Below, in pieces: positions 8,139 to 14,555 of a stretch of DNA of 15,392 nucleotides. The translations under genes and the position numbers were made by a program. How positions within the stretch are numbered: the stretch's first letter is position 1; every line of letters starts with the position of its first letter. Under the pieces are notes generated by a model, which worked only from the letters and a program-made list of their open reading frames with translations, was not told the origin of the DNA and made no database searches. This stretch comes from CAWJEL01 sp964647255 (GTDB taxonomy: Bacteria > Chloroflexota > Anaerolineae > CG2-30-64-16). The stretch covers positions 1-15,392 of the forward strand of contig CAZYGI010000083.1 of the NCBI GenBank assembly GCA_964647255.1, given 5' to 3'.

Positions 8139-8328
8139 ATTATCCTTCCCACAGAGGCACCAACCTCAAAATCTAGCGCGTCATATAGACGCGCGCCAGT
8201 CAACCTGATAGCTTTAGGCGGGCTAATACTGATTGGTCGCCCAGGGAAAGCGCCGCCGACCAACGTCAAGCTGGCCCAAGCATAGCATGCGAGGGACGCT
8301 CTTGTCCTTACAACGACTTTATCGGAGG
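8139..8328 (-). promoter_or_regulatory. lgt upstream region with two inverted repeats
   Basis: This 190-bp gap between the kinase and lgt holds a 7-bp palindrome GCGCGTC-ATATA-GACGCGC (8176-8194) and an inverted repeat TTGGTCG (8233-8239) with CGACCAA (8257-8263). On the minus strand a TTGACT (8198-8203) lies just before the palindrome and a TAGATT follows it, 22 bp apart, longer than the usual 17. The palindrome could be an operator; the other hairpin could end the kinase transcript, but it has no U-tract. No riboswitch was recognised. Confidence 0.3.
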
Positions 8329-9798
8329 TTAAGCCGAGCTTAAGCAGGATGAGGAGAGGCTATCGGAATTCGGTGTGGTTGGGGGTGTTTGAACGGGAAG
8401 CCAGATCGTGAAATGGCTGCCTGCGCCGGGCGTGCTTTCGACGGTGAGCCGCCCACCGTGCGCCGTGACCAGGTCGCGCGCGATGCTGAGACCCAGCCCC
8501 ATCCCTTGTGGGAAGCGGCCGGACGACGGACCGCGGTAGAACGGTGCGAAGATCCGGGCCTGTTCATCGGCTGCAATTCCCGGACCGGTGTCGCTGACTC
8601 GGAGCCAGACCTCGCCTGCCTGGGAACCGGCGCTTACCGTGACGGCGCCTTGCGGCGGCGTATATTTGATGGCATTGCTGACGAGGTTGCCTACTGCCTG
8701 TGCCAACCGGTCGGGGTCTGCCGAGATGGCCGGCAGGGTAGCGGGAATGCTGCTCCGCCATTCCAGCCCTTTTTGGCGGGCCGCTTCGCGCCAGGGGCTC
8801 AGGGTCGCGGGGAGCCACTCAGCCAGCGCGAGGGGCTGCCGGTCCAGCTCAAGGCTGCCCAGCACCCGATCGTGGAGTTGTGCCAGGTCATCCAGCAGGC
8901 GCTGTAAGCGGCGGATTTGCGCCTCCATCCCCGCGTGGAGCTCTTGCCGCAACCCTGCTTCCTCGTCTGCGCCCCCTTCGAGGGCCTGCACCGCCGCCAG
9001 CAGTGCGCCCAAGGGCCGCCCCAACTCGTGCACCAGGTTGGCCAGCAGCCGGCGGCGGGACTCTTCGAGCGTGGGCAGCCGTGCCGCCAGGACATTGAAG
9101 GAGCGGGCCAGCGAGCGGATTTCCTCCGATCCCTGCTCTGGCAATCGGGCGGGCAATTGCCCGTAGGCCAGTTGTTCCGCAGCGCGCTGGGTTTCCTGGA
9201 TTGGCCGGCCCAGGTCCAACGCCAACACCGTGCCGGCAAGCGCGCCCAGGATCAGCCCGACGACCAGGACGCTGGCGATCAGGTAGCGCAAAAGCAAAAA
9301 ACGTTCGTAGACGCTGGTCAGCGGGTAGCTCAGCCGTACAATGCCGGTAACTTGCTGATCGGCGCCCAGGGCGGGCGTCAGGACGTCGGCCACTTCGGCA
9401 CGCAACCCTTGGCTGCGCGCCTCTTGAGTGAAGACTTGACCGGATAACGCCTGTCTGAGACCGGGATGATCGAGGCGCAACCCCAGCCGTCCGGCATCGT
9501 TGGCCGCGCTGGAAGCTAACAGCCGTCCGTCGCTGTCCAGGAGCATCAGCCGGGCAGTCAGCCGCGGGCTCACGCGCGTGACGAAAGCCTGAGCCTGCAC
9601 CGGGTCGGTCCACAGCCCGGGCTGATCGCGCGCCATCTCGGCCACCAGACCAGCCTGGCCCGCCAGCTCATTCGACAGGCTGGGCAGCACCACCTGAGCT
9701 TCGAGCAGATAGATCAGCGCGATCCCGATCAGCGGCACGATAATGAGCAAGGGGACCAGGTGGCTGAAGATGAAGCGGCGGCGCAGCGTGCTGAGCAT
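8329..9798 (-). CDS. Membrane sensor histidine kinase (HAMP, HisKA, HATPase_c)
   Basis: A 489-residue kinase. Two membrane segments (about 9-33 and 168-194) flank an extracytoplasmic sensor domain of about 135 residues, followed by HAMP (about 190-245), a dimerisation helix with His257 in LVHELGRPLG, and an ATPase domain with N-box NLVSNAIKYT (371-380), G1 box VSDTGPGIAA and G2 box GMGLGLSIA. The H-box has GRP where most kinases have RTP. The start is ATG 9798: its first base is the last base of the regulator's stop (TGATG), a translational coupling layout. The frame is open further upstream inside the regulator gene, but that extension has no kinase-like sequence. It presumably phosphorylates the neighbouring regulator. 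The stimulus is unknown; the sensor domain shows no recognised ligand motif. Confidence 0.92.
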   Translation of the reverse strand: MLSTLRRRFIFSHLVPLLIIVPLIGIALIYLLEAQVVLPSLSNELAGQAGLVAEMARDQPGLWTDPVQAQAFVTRVSPRLTARLMLLDSDGRLLASSAANDAGRLGLRLDHPGLRQALSGQVFTQEARSQGLRAEVADVLTPALGADQQVTGIVRLSYPLTSVYERFLLLRYLIASVLVVGLILGALAGTVLALDLGRPIQETQRAAEQLAYGQLPARLPEQGSEEIRSLARSFNVLAARLPTLEESRRRLLANLVHELGRPLGALLAAVQALEGGADEEAGLRQELHAGMEAQIRRLQRLLDDLAQLHDRVLGSLELDRQPLALAEWLPATLSPWREAARQKGLEWRSSIPATLPAISADPDRLAQAVGNLVSNAIKYTPPQGAVTVSAGSQAGEVWLRVSDTGPGIAADEQARIFAPFYRGPSSGRFPQGMGLGLSIARDLVTAHGGRLTVESTPGAGSHFTIWLPVQTPPTTPNSDSLSSSCLSSA

Positions 9799-10502
9799 CA
9801 AACCTCCGGGTGTTCTAGCCTGTAGCCCACCCCGCGCAGTGTGAGGATCCGCCGCGGCCGGTTGGGCTCGTCCTCCAGTTTTTCGCGCAGCCAGCGGATG
9901 TGAACGTAGACTACCTGGGGCTCGCCCCGATATTCGGCGCCCCATACGCGCGCCAGAAGGTCGTCAACCGAGAAAACGCGCCCTGGTTCCAGGGCCAGGG
10001 TGTAGAGGAGATCGAACTCGCGCCGCGTCAACTCGACCACGCGATGACCCACGGTGACCCGGTAAGTGCGAGGGTCAATCATCAGATCGCCTACCGCCAG
10101 CCGCTGTGGCTCGGGAGGAGGTGGCGCCGGTTGCTGTGCCCGCCGGAGGACCGCTTTAATGTGCGCCCGGAGCACGTCCTTGTCAAAGGGCTTGGTGATA
10201 TAATCGTCGGCGCCCAGTTCGAGTCCCAGCACTTGCTCCAGCTCACGCCGGCGCGCGGTGAGAAAGATAACCGGTGGGGCATGCGGATGCTCGCGGAAGC
10301 GCCGCAGCGCGTCCAGGCCATCCATGCCGGGCAGCCCGATGTCGAGGAGCACCAGATCGGGCGGATCGCGGTCGGCAAGCGCCAGCGCGTCCTCTGCACT
10401 GGCCGCAGTCGTCACCCGGTAGCCCACCTGTTTCAGGCTGAACGCCACGCTGCGGCGGAGCAAGGAGTCATCATCTACCAACAAGATGTGATGGGGGGAC
10501 AT
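9798..10502 (-). CDS. OmpR/PhoB-family response regulator
   Basis: A 234-residue cytoplasmic transcription factor. The receiver domain (about 4-118) has the acidic pair DDD at 10-12, phosphoacceptor Asp54 in LVLLDIGLPGMDG, Thr82 in FLTARR and Lys104 in YITKPFD. After a Pro-rich linker (QQPAPPPPEP) comes a winged-helix domain with ELTRREFDLLYTLA, VWGAEY, VYVHIRWLREKLED and RGVGYRLE, typical of OmpR regulators. ATG 10502 is preceded by GGAGGG; an open frame continues upstream through the promoter and is rejected. Such regulators usually bind tandem 11-bp direct repeats; three such arrays are found in this window, which makes it the obvious candidate regulator of the adjacent + strand genes. Confidence 0.93.
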   Translation of the reverse strand: MSPHHILLVDDDSLLRRSVAFSLKQVGYRVTTAASAEDALALADRDPPDLVLLDIGLPGMDGLDALRRFREHPHAPPVIFLTARRRELEQVLGLELGADDYITKPFDKDVLRAHIKAVLRRAQQPAPPPPEPQRLAVGDLMIDPRTYRVTVGHRVVELTRREFDLLYTLALEPGRVFSVDDLLARVWGAEYRGEPQVVYVHIRWLREKLEDEPNRPRRILTLRGVGYRLEHPEV

Positions 10503-10581
10503 CAGTTCGCCCTCCAAGAGACCGGCGGCGCAGGAGCCCGGCAACATTGCCTTCCGGTCGACCTGCTTGCCTGGCACAGAG

Positions 10582-10610
10582 AGTGTAAGGCAAATCGCAT
10601 GTCGCGTCAA
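10582..10610 (-). promoter_or_regulatory. Promoter of the response regulator / kinase operon
   Basis: On the minus strand, TTGACG (10605-10610) and TACACT (10582-10587) are separated by exactly 17 bp, a good sigma70-type promoter. The start point would fall near 10575, giving a leader of about 70 nt before ATG 10502. A perfect inverted repeat lies 2 bp upstream of the -35. Confidence 0.55.
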
Positions 10611-10612
10611 AC

Positions 10613-10647
10613 CGGAGCTTTCAAAGCCGAGACAGATGAAAGCTCCG
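10613..10647. promoter_or_regulatory. 11-bp perfect inverted repeat next to the regulator -35
   Basis: CGGAGCTTTCA (10613-10623) and TGAAAGCTCCG (10637-10647) are perfect inverted repeats separated by 13 bp. The block sits 2 bp upstream of the -35 of the response-regulator promoter. Position suggests an activator or autoregulatory operator; an RNA hairpin for a + strand transcript is the alternative, but no U-tract follows it. Confidence 0.45.
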
Positions 10648-10933
10648 ATACGGGCTCTAGGCAGTCTAGCCCTTCCGACTACCTCCGGCTCAAGCTGGAC
10701 GACCGTTCGCATCGCGCAGCGTGAGGCTCTTCCCGCTGCCCAGGCTCGTCAACCGTTCAGCGGCGCCGTGAGGGCGCCGTTCGTGGGCAGCAGTGTCATT
10801 TGCTTCGGTCATCTCCATCAGTCTTCCATTCGGCTGTCGTTGATTTGATCCGATTGGATATCCCGCAACCGGCTCATGTTACATTTGACTGCGCGGCTGC
10901 CCCACGGCGTGAGAGAATATCGTACCGCGCATC

Positions 10934-10987
10934 CTCACAGATCTTCCGCAACTCCTTCATCAGTTCTTCAAAGCTGGTGGTTATCCT
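10934..10987 (+). promoter_or_regulatory. Promoter P1: four 11-bp direct-repeat units plus -10, upstream of DUF2202 gene
   Basis: Units at 10934, 10945, 10956 and 10967 begin CTCACAG, TCCGCAA, TTCATCA and TTCAAAG. The last unit starts 15 bp before TATCCT (10982-10987), the proposed -10. This is the most degenerate of the three arrays in the window but has the same spacing. The implied leader to ATG 11079 is about 85 nt. Confidence 0.5.
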
Positions 10988-11042
10988 GAGGGCGTAGATG
11001 AATGACCCGACGTTAAGCACCGCCGGGCAGTCATCCAGACAA

Positions 11043-11053
11043 ATATCCAAACA
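11043..11053 (+). promoter_or_regulatory. Shared leader element, copy 1 (ATATCCAAACA)
   Basis: This 11-mer lies 36 nt upstream of the DUF2202 start and is followed by AGGGACAAAAG. The identical 11-mer occurs 38 nt upstream of the secreted-protein start at 14678. It lies downstream of the proposed transcription start, so it would act in the mRNA leader. Confidence 0.4.
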
Positions 11054-11078
11054 AGGGACAAAAGATAGGAGAGATTCC

Positions 11079-11633
11079 ATGAAGATCAAGAACAGTAAGC
11101 TGGCACGGATGGGCGCGGTGGCGCTCGTGCTCGGTGGATTGATGATCGGAACGTTGACCGCTGCGGCCTCGGCAGCCGGCGTGGACCGCTATGGGCCGCC
11201 AGGGGGGCGAGGAACAGGCACGACGGTGGGTGCGACCTCGACGCTGGATGCCGCCGAGGTGACCGCCCTGAACGAAGCTATCAACGAGGAGTACGGCGCG
11301 CTGAACACCTACCAGGCCGCGATCGCGCAGTTCGGGAATGTCTACCCGTTCAGCCGGATCGCCCGGGCAGAGCAGCAGCATGTGAATGCGCTGGCCCGGC
11401 TCTTCACCCGGTACGGGCTTGCAGTGCCCGCGAACCCCGGCCTGACCAGCACGCCGACATGGAATGCGGTCGCCGCTGCCTGCCAGACCGGCGTGGATGC
11501 CGAGATCAAGGATGCCGCTTTGTACGACAGGCTGAAGCCACAGGTGGACAACGCCGATATCCTTCAGGTCTTTGCGAACCTGCAAGCGGCGTCCCTCAAC
11601 AATCACCTGCCGGCATTTGAAGCCTGTAACTGA
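11079..11633 (+). CDS. Secreted ferritin-like DUF2202 protein
   Basis: The 184-residue protein starts with a signal peptide (KIKNSK, hydrophobic 13-30, likely cut after ASA at about 32), a short Gly-rich linker and a DUF2202 domain (about 57-182). The domain shows INEEYGALNTYQ, ARAEQQHVNALARLF (Glu98, His101), a second helical pair with VDAEIKDAALYDRL, and a final ASLNNHLPAF helix (His176). This is a ferritin-like four-helix pattern that may hold a di-iron or other metal site; the function of the family is not established. ATG 11079 is preceded by AGGAGA at 6 nt; the open frame upstream to 10998 lacks any signal-peptide sense. It sits under promoter P1 and a hairpin separates it from the DUF302 gene. 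Confidence 0.85.
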   Translation: MKIKNSKLARMGAVALVLGGLMIGTLTAAASAAGVDRYGPPGGRGTGTTVGATSTLDAAEVTALNEAINEEYGALNTYQAAIAQFGNVYPFSRIARAEQQHVNALARLFTRYGLAVPANPGLTSTPTWNAVAAACQTGVDAEIKDAALYDRLKPQVDNADILQVFANLQAASLNNHLPAFEACN

Positions 11634-11673
11634 TTGATCTACCGGGCATCTCATAGAATAGTCAACTGATTGG

Positions 11674-11710
11674 GGAGGAGCAAGCCATGTGACTTGCTCC
11701 TTCATGTTTG
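11674..11710 (+). terminator. Hairpin between DUF2202 and DUF302 genes (terminator or attenuator)
   Basis: An 11-bp stem (11674-11684 with 11693-11703, one G-U pair) with an 8-nt loop is followed by ATGTTTG. The U-tract is poor, so partial termination or mRNA-end protection are both possible, which would give more DUF2202 than DUF302 transcript. Confidence 0.5.
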
Positions 11711-11743
11711 AGCAGAAACACGATTCGTTTAGTGGAGGAATGG

Positions 11744-12157
11744 ATGACTGACCTGCAACAGACTGGCATCGGCCGCACCGTACGGCTGAGCGCGGATTTC
11801 GAGACTGCACAGGCGCGCGTGATTGCGGCTCTGAAGACCGAAGGCTTCGGCGTGCTGACCGAGATTGACGTCAGAGAGACACTGAAGAAGAAGCTAGACG
11901 TGGATTTCAGGCCCTATAAAATCCTCGGCGCATGCAACCCGCCGTTGGCCTACCGTGCGCTGTCAACCGCGCCGGAAGTCGGCCTGCTGTTACCCTGCAA
12001 TGTGGTGGTGGCCCAGGTTGAAGACGGAGTGACGGAGGTGTCGCTGGTGGATCCGCTGGCGATGTTGGGCATGGTCGCCTATGCCGATCTGAAGCCGGTA
12101 GCCGATGAGGCTGCGGCGCGACTCGACCGGGTAGCAGCTAACTTGCAGGGAGAATGA
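11744..12157 (+). CDS. DUF302 family protein
   Basis: A 137-residue cytoplasmic protein with no signal peptide. DUF302 hallmarks are present: EGFGVLTEIDV near the N-terminus, YKILGACNPPLAYRAL (Cys64), GLLLPCNVVV (Cys85) and VSLVDPLAMLG. The biochemical role of DUF302 is unsettled; members often occur with thiol, metal or redox genes. The ATG at 11744 has GGAGG 5 nt upstream; an in-frame TTG at 11708 would lie in the hairpin's tail and is less likely. It ends 6 bp before the FmdB-type gene, so the two are almost certainly one operon. It may be read through from P1 or have its own promoter, which I cannot identify. Confidence 0.85.
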   Translation: MTDLQQTGIGRTVRLSADFETAQARVIAALKTEGFGVLTEIDVRETLKKKLDVDFRPYKILGACNPPLAYRALSTAPEVGLLLPCNVVVAQVEDGVTEVSLVDPLAMLGMVAYADLKPVADEAAARLDRVAANLQGE

Positions 12158-12163
12158 GTTTCT

Positions 12164-12364
12164 ATGCCACTTTATGAGTTTCAATGTACGGAGTGCGGCC
12201 ACCCGTTCGAGGAGTTGGTGCGCGCAAGCTCTGCTATCGTCGAAGTGAAGTGCCCGGTATGTGACAGCGAGCATGTCCGTCGCAAGGTTTCACTGTTCGC
12301 TTCGAAGGCGAGCGGTGGCGCTGGCGCATCGGCGGTGAGCACATGTGCCCCAACCGGCGCCTGA
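12164..12364 (+). CDS. FmdB-type zinc-ribbon protein
   Basis: A 66-residue protein. The N-terminal MPLYEFQCTECGHPFEEL with Cys8/Cys11 and KCPVCDS with Cys30/Cys33 forms the zinc ribbon of the FmdB / putative regulatory protein family (CxxC ribbon). The C-terminal half is a Gly/Ala/Ser-rich tail with a single Cys61 near the end (TCAPTGA). The family name comes from formamidase gene clusters; its molecular role is not known. The Shine-Dalgarno GGGAGA lies within the end of the DUF302 gene. A strong terminator follows. A decayed copy of this gene's 3' half lies at 433-537 on the other strand. Confidence 0.85.
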   Translation: MPLYEFQCTECGHPFEELVRASSAIVEVKCPVCDSEHVRRKVSLFASKASGGAGASAVSTCAPTGA

Positions 12365-12405
12365 GGCATCCGCCGTTAGGCCGGCCGTGCGCCGGTATGC
12401 ACCGA

Positions 12406-12446
12406 CGAGAAGGCCGGGCCAGATGGCCCGGCCTTCTCGTTTTTTC
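12406..12446 (+). terminator. Strong rho-independent terminator after the fmdB-type gene
   Basis: A perfect 15-bp GC-rich stem (12406-12420 with 12425-12439) with an AGAT loop runs straight into six T residues (12440-12445). There is no T-run on the other side, so it acts mainly on the + strand. It ends the DUF302-FmdB unit. Confidence 0.9.
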
Positions 12447-12463
12447 TCCGATTTGAGCTTGCG

Positions 12464-12865
12464 TTATGCGACCACGCTGGTGGTCACGGCGAACTTCGGC
12501 GGATTCTCTAGGTGTTTCTTCACCGCGCACTGTTCGGCCGAGCGGATCAGCGCGTCCCGATACTTCTCCGGGAAAGTGGGGGGCACCTGGATGTCGAGGT
12601 AGATTTTTCCTACCAGGTGCGTCGCCAGGTCCATCTCCATGCCCTGCACGATGCGGATGCCGTCAGTCGGCAGGCCGCGCTGGCGGCAAAAGCCCAACAC
12701 GTAGATGCCGGCGCAGGTGCCGATAGAAGCCAGAAACACCGAGAACGGCGCGGGCGCCGACCCTTCGCCGCCGCCTGAAGGCGGCTGGTCGGTCTTGACG
12801 GTATACGGACCGAAATGGGCGTCCACACGGGCCCCGCCCGGAAAATCAATGACAAATTCGTTCAT
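12464..12865 (-). CDS. OsmC/Ohr-family protein
   Basis: A 133-residue cytoplasmic protein of the OsmC superfamily, whose members reduce organic or fatty-acid hydroperoxides with a reactive Cys pair. The two expected cysteines are present: Cys51 in FLASIGTCAGIYVLGFC and Cys113 in SAEQCAVKKHLENPP. GGEGSAPAPFSVFLASIG is the usual helix entry. It is closer to the YhfA/OsmC-like branch than to Ohr in its short N-terminus; peroxidase activity is likely but not certain. The ATG at 12865 has AAGGATAAGG upstream on the minus strand. It is convergent with the DUF302-FmdB unit and divergent from the Fe-S gene, so it is an independent unit; no clear promoter was found. Confidence 0.88.
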   Translation of the reverse strand: MNEFVIDFPGGARVDAHFGPYTVKTDQPPSGGGEGSAPAPFSVFLASIGTCAGIYVLGFCRQRGLPTDGIRIVQGMEMDLATHLVGKIYLDIQVPPTFPEKYRDALIRSAEQCAVKKHLENPPKFAVTTSVVA

Positions 12866-13106
12866 GAGCCTTATCCTTTATTCGAAAATCGCTGCTTACA
12901 ATCCTTCAGATGCGCTACCGGCCTGATCGTTACACGCTTCAGCCCGGACGCGCTTCACAGTGAGCGCGTACGAGAGGGGAGCATGCTGAGCGGTTTTCTG
13001 GCAAGGTCATCCCTACGGCTGCACTGCGTTCCGCTGGCGGCTCCGTTCCACTCATGGTACGCGTGTCGCAAGCCGAAATACGCATCAGGCGCCGGTTTGA
13101 AGAATC
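12866..13106. other. Gene-free region between OsmC gene and promoter P2
   Basis: About 240 bp between divergent genes. It must hold the OsmC promoter (minus strand), but I see no convincing -35/-10 pair. A short inverted repeat CGCGCT/AGCGCG lies around 12947-12966. The open frames crossing the region have no protein-like features. Confidence 0.4.
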
Positions 13107-13160
13107 TTCACTACTTCTTCACTTCTCGCGCACGAAAGCTTCGCATCGCGCGGTTATGAT
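13107..13160 (+). promoter_or_regulatory. Promoter P2: four 11-bp direct-repeat units plus -10, upstream of the Fe-S gene
   Basis: Units at 13107, 13118, 13129 and 13140 begin TTCACTA, TTCACTT, CGCACGA and TTCGCAT. TATGAT (13155-13160) starts 15 bp after the start of the last unit. The leader to ATG 13202 would be about 35 nt. The spacing is identical to P1 and P3. Confidence 0.65.
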
Positions 13161-13201
13161 CGGCGTATCGTAGCCATTACACATCCAGGAGGAGTTGCTT
13201 C

Positions 13202-14116
13202 ATGACAGTTGGATCGCGCACACGGCCGGCCGGCAAGGTCAAACCCCGGCGCAAAGGATTGGCCGCTTTGCTTTCTCATCACATATTCCGCCGGCTGATC
13301 CAGCTCGGCGTGTTCCTGTTCATCGGCTTTATCGCCATCCGGCATCTGCTGGTCGGTGAAGGTGGCGCCGTCACGACGGCCTCTTGGGAAGCCTACTGCC
13401 CCATGGGCGGCCTGGAAACCCTGTACAAATATGTCGCGACCGGTGGCAGCTTTGTTTCGCATGTGCACCTCTCTAATGTCGTCATCCTGGTCGCGACCCT
13501 GGCGCTGGCCCTGGTCGCCCGCAACGCGTTTTGCGGATGGGTGTGCCCCTTCGGCTTCATCCAGGACATGGTCAGCAGTTTTGCACAATTCATCCAGAAG
13601 CGGGTGAAGCCGATCCGCCAGGCTGTCAAGACGCTGAAGACCCGGGGCGCCGGGCTGGCCGTGCTCGACCGCTACCTGCGTTTCCTGAAGTACGGCGTCC
13701 TGATCTGGGCGGTGGCCGGCGCGGCCGTCTATGGGTTCATGGTCTTCCGCGATGCCGATCCGTGGGCAGCCCTGTGGAACCTCTTTCTGGAGGGCAGCCT
13801 GGGTTTCGGGACCATCGTCCTGGCCATTGTGCTGGTGGCTGCGCTCTTCGTCGAACGGCCCTGGTGCCGCTACGCCTGCCCGTTGGGCGCTGCGACCGGG
13901 TTGGTGGGTAAGCTCAGCCCGTTCTATTTGAAGCGCAATGCGGCGGCGTGCACCTCGTGCGCCATCTGCACCAAGGCGTGCCCGGTCGGCCTGCCGGTCC
14001 ACACCGCGACGACCATCAAACACGCGGACTGCATGACCTGTCTGGAATGCGTGGGCGAGTGTCCCCGTGAGGGCGCGCTGGAATTGAAGCTGGGCCTGCC
14101 GGTGTTGGGACGATAG
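13202..14116 (+). CDS. NapH-like membrane protein with two [4Fe-4S] clusters
   Basis: A 304-residue membrane iron-sulfur protein. Hydrophobic segments lie at about 30-50, 90-108, 160-182 and 200-217. Two membrane-proximal Cys motifs typical of the NapH/NosR/CcoG group are seen: CGWVCPFGFIQD (Cys111, Cys115) and WCRYACPLGA (Cys222, Cys226), plus Cys66 in AYCPMGG. The C-terminus carries two ferredoxin motifs, Cys250/253/256/260 and Cys277/280/283/287. NapH passes quinol electrons to periplasmic nitrate reductase, but no nap or nos genes are here, so it should be called NapH-like electron-transfer protein only. ATG 13202 has AGGAGGAG 7 nt upstream. Its partner gene starts 15 bp downstream. Promoter P2 drives it. 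Confidence 0.88.
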   Translation: MTVGSRTRPAGKVKPRRKGLAALLSHHIFRRLIQLGVFLFIGFIAIRHLLVGEGGAVTTASWEAYCPMGGLETLYKYVATGGSFVSHVHLSNVVILVATLALALVARNAFCGWVCPFGFIQDMVSSFAQFIQKRVKPIRQAVKTLKTRGAGLAVLDRYLRFLKYGVLIWAVAGAAVYGFMVFRDADPWAALWNLFLEGSLGFGTIVLAIVLVAALFVERPWCRYACPLGAATGLVGKLSPFYLKRNAAACTSCAICTKACPVGLPVHTATTIKHADCMTCLECVGECPREGALELKLGLPVLGR

Positions 14117-14131
14117 AAGGGAAGTCAATCC

Positions 14132-14467
14132 ATGAAAGTCAATCCGTTTATCTATGGCGTGCTGGTCCTGGTGCTGTTCTTCGGTGTGATCGGCGGGGCA
14201 AAGGCGGCGGGCGTGTGGTCCGTGTCGGGCAAGCTGACATCATCTGGGGAGAAGGTGGCGCCTACGGGCACCAACGTGGACGAGATCAAGGGCTGGATGA
14301 CGCTGGACGATGTGTCAACCGCCTACAAGGTGCCGGTGGCCGAAATCCTGGCAGCGTTCAACCTGCCGGCCGATACGCCGGGGTCCAGCCAGATCAAGTC
14401 GCTGGAGAGCGACACGTTCTCCACCACCAACCTGCGGACCTGGCTGAAGGAGCGTCTGGGGCAGTAG
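14132..14467 (+). CDS. Small exported partner protein of the NapH-like gene
   Basis: A 111-residue protein with an N-terminal hydrophobic segment (5-24) that is a signal peptide ending KAA or a membrane anchor. The rest is a compact domain: EIKGWMTLDDVSTAYKVPV, EILAAFNLPADTP, then SLESDTFSTTNLRTWL. I recall similar GWMTL-type domains beside or fused to NapH-like Fe-S proteins in other bacteria, but give it no functional name. The helix-turn-helix-like spacing suggests a small fold of short helices. GAAGGGAAG lies upstream of ATG 14132, and the 15-bp gap to the Fe-S gene means one operon. Role inferred: extracytoplasmic accessory of the electron-transfer protein. Confidence 0.7.
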   Translation: MKVNPFIYGVLVLVLFFGVIGGAKAAGVWSVSGKLTSSGEKVAPTGTNVDEIKGWMTLDDVSTAYKVPVAEILAAFNLPADTPGSSQIKSLESDTFSTTNLRTWLKERLGQ

Positions 14468-14488
14468 CCGGCGCCGGCCGCAAGTGGG

Positions 14489-14533
14489 CACGAGAGCCTC
14501 GCGCTTCCCGCCAAGAATCGCAGGCTCTTTGTG
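14489..14533 (+). terminator. Possible hairpin terminator after the Fe-S operon
   Basis: CACGAGAGCCT (14489-14499) pairs with AGGCTCTTTGTG (14522-14533) with one bulged T and a G-U pair; the loop is 22 nt. The T-run is short and inside the stem, so termination is only plausible. It precedes promoter P3. Confidence 0.35.
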
Positions 14534-14555
14534 ATCAGCCCGGGGCTCAAGTATC

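Noticed and set aside
8139..8328. Riboswitch in the lgt leader
   Set aside because: Two short inverted repeats are present but none of the riboswitch cores I know can be matched.
9799..9945. N-terminal extension of the histidine kinase frame
   Set aside because: Lies inside the response-regulator gene; the TGATG overlap at 9796-9800 followed by a membrane helix is the better start.
10503..10712. N-terminal extension of the response-regulator frame
   Set aside because: It crosses the -35/-10 and the inverted repeat; MSPHHILLVDDD with GGAGGG upstream is a standard receiver start.
10874..11089. 71-codon minus-strand frame reading MIFMESLLSF and ending near QSNVT
   Set aside because: Part of it (ELMKELRKICEDARYDILS) looks protein-like, but it overlaps the DUF2202 ribosome binding site and promoter P1, has no good Shine-Dalgarno and no recognisable family. 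The TTCA repeats explain the conserved look better.
13202..14116. Calling the Fe-S protein NapH proper
   Set aside because: No napA, napB, napG or nos genes are in the window, so only the fold and cluster motifs support the comparison.
13154..14128. 324-codon minus-strand frame opposite the Fe-S gene
   Set aside because: Antisense to a clear 13-Cys iron-sulfur protein; no motifs, no ribosome binding site sense.
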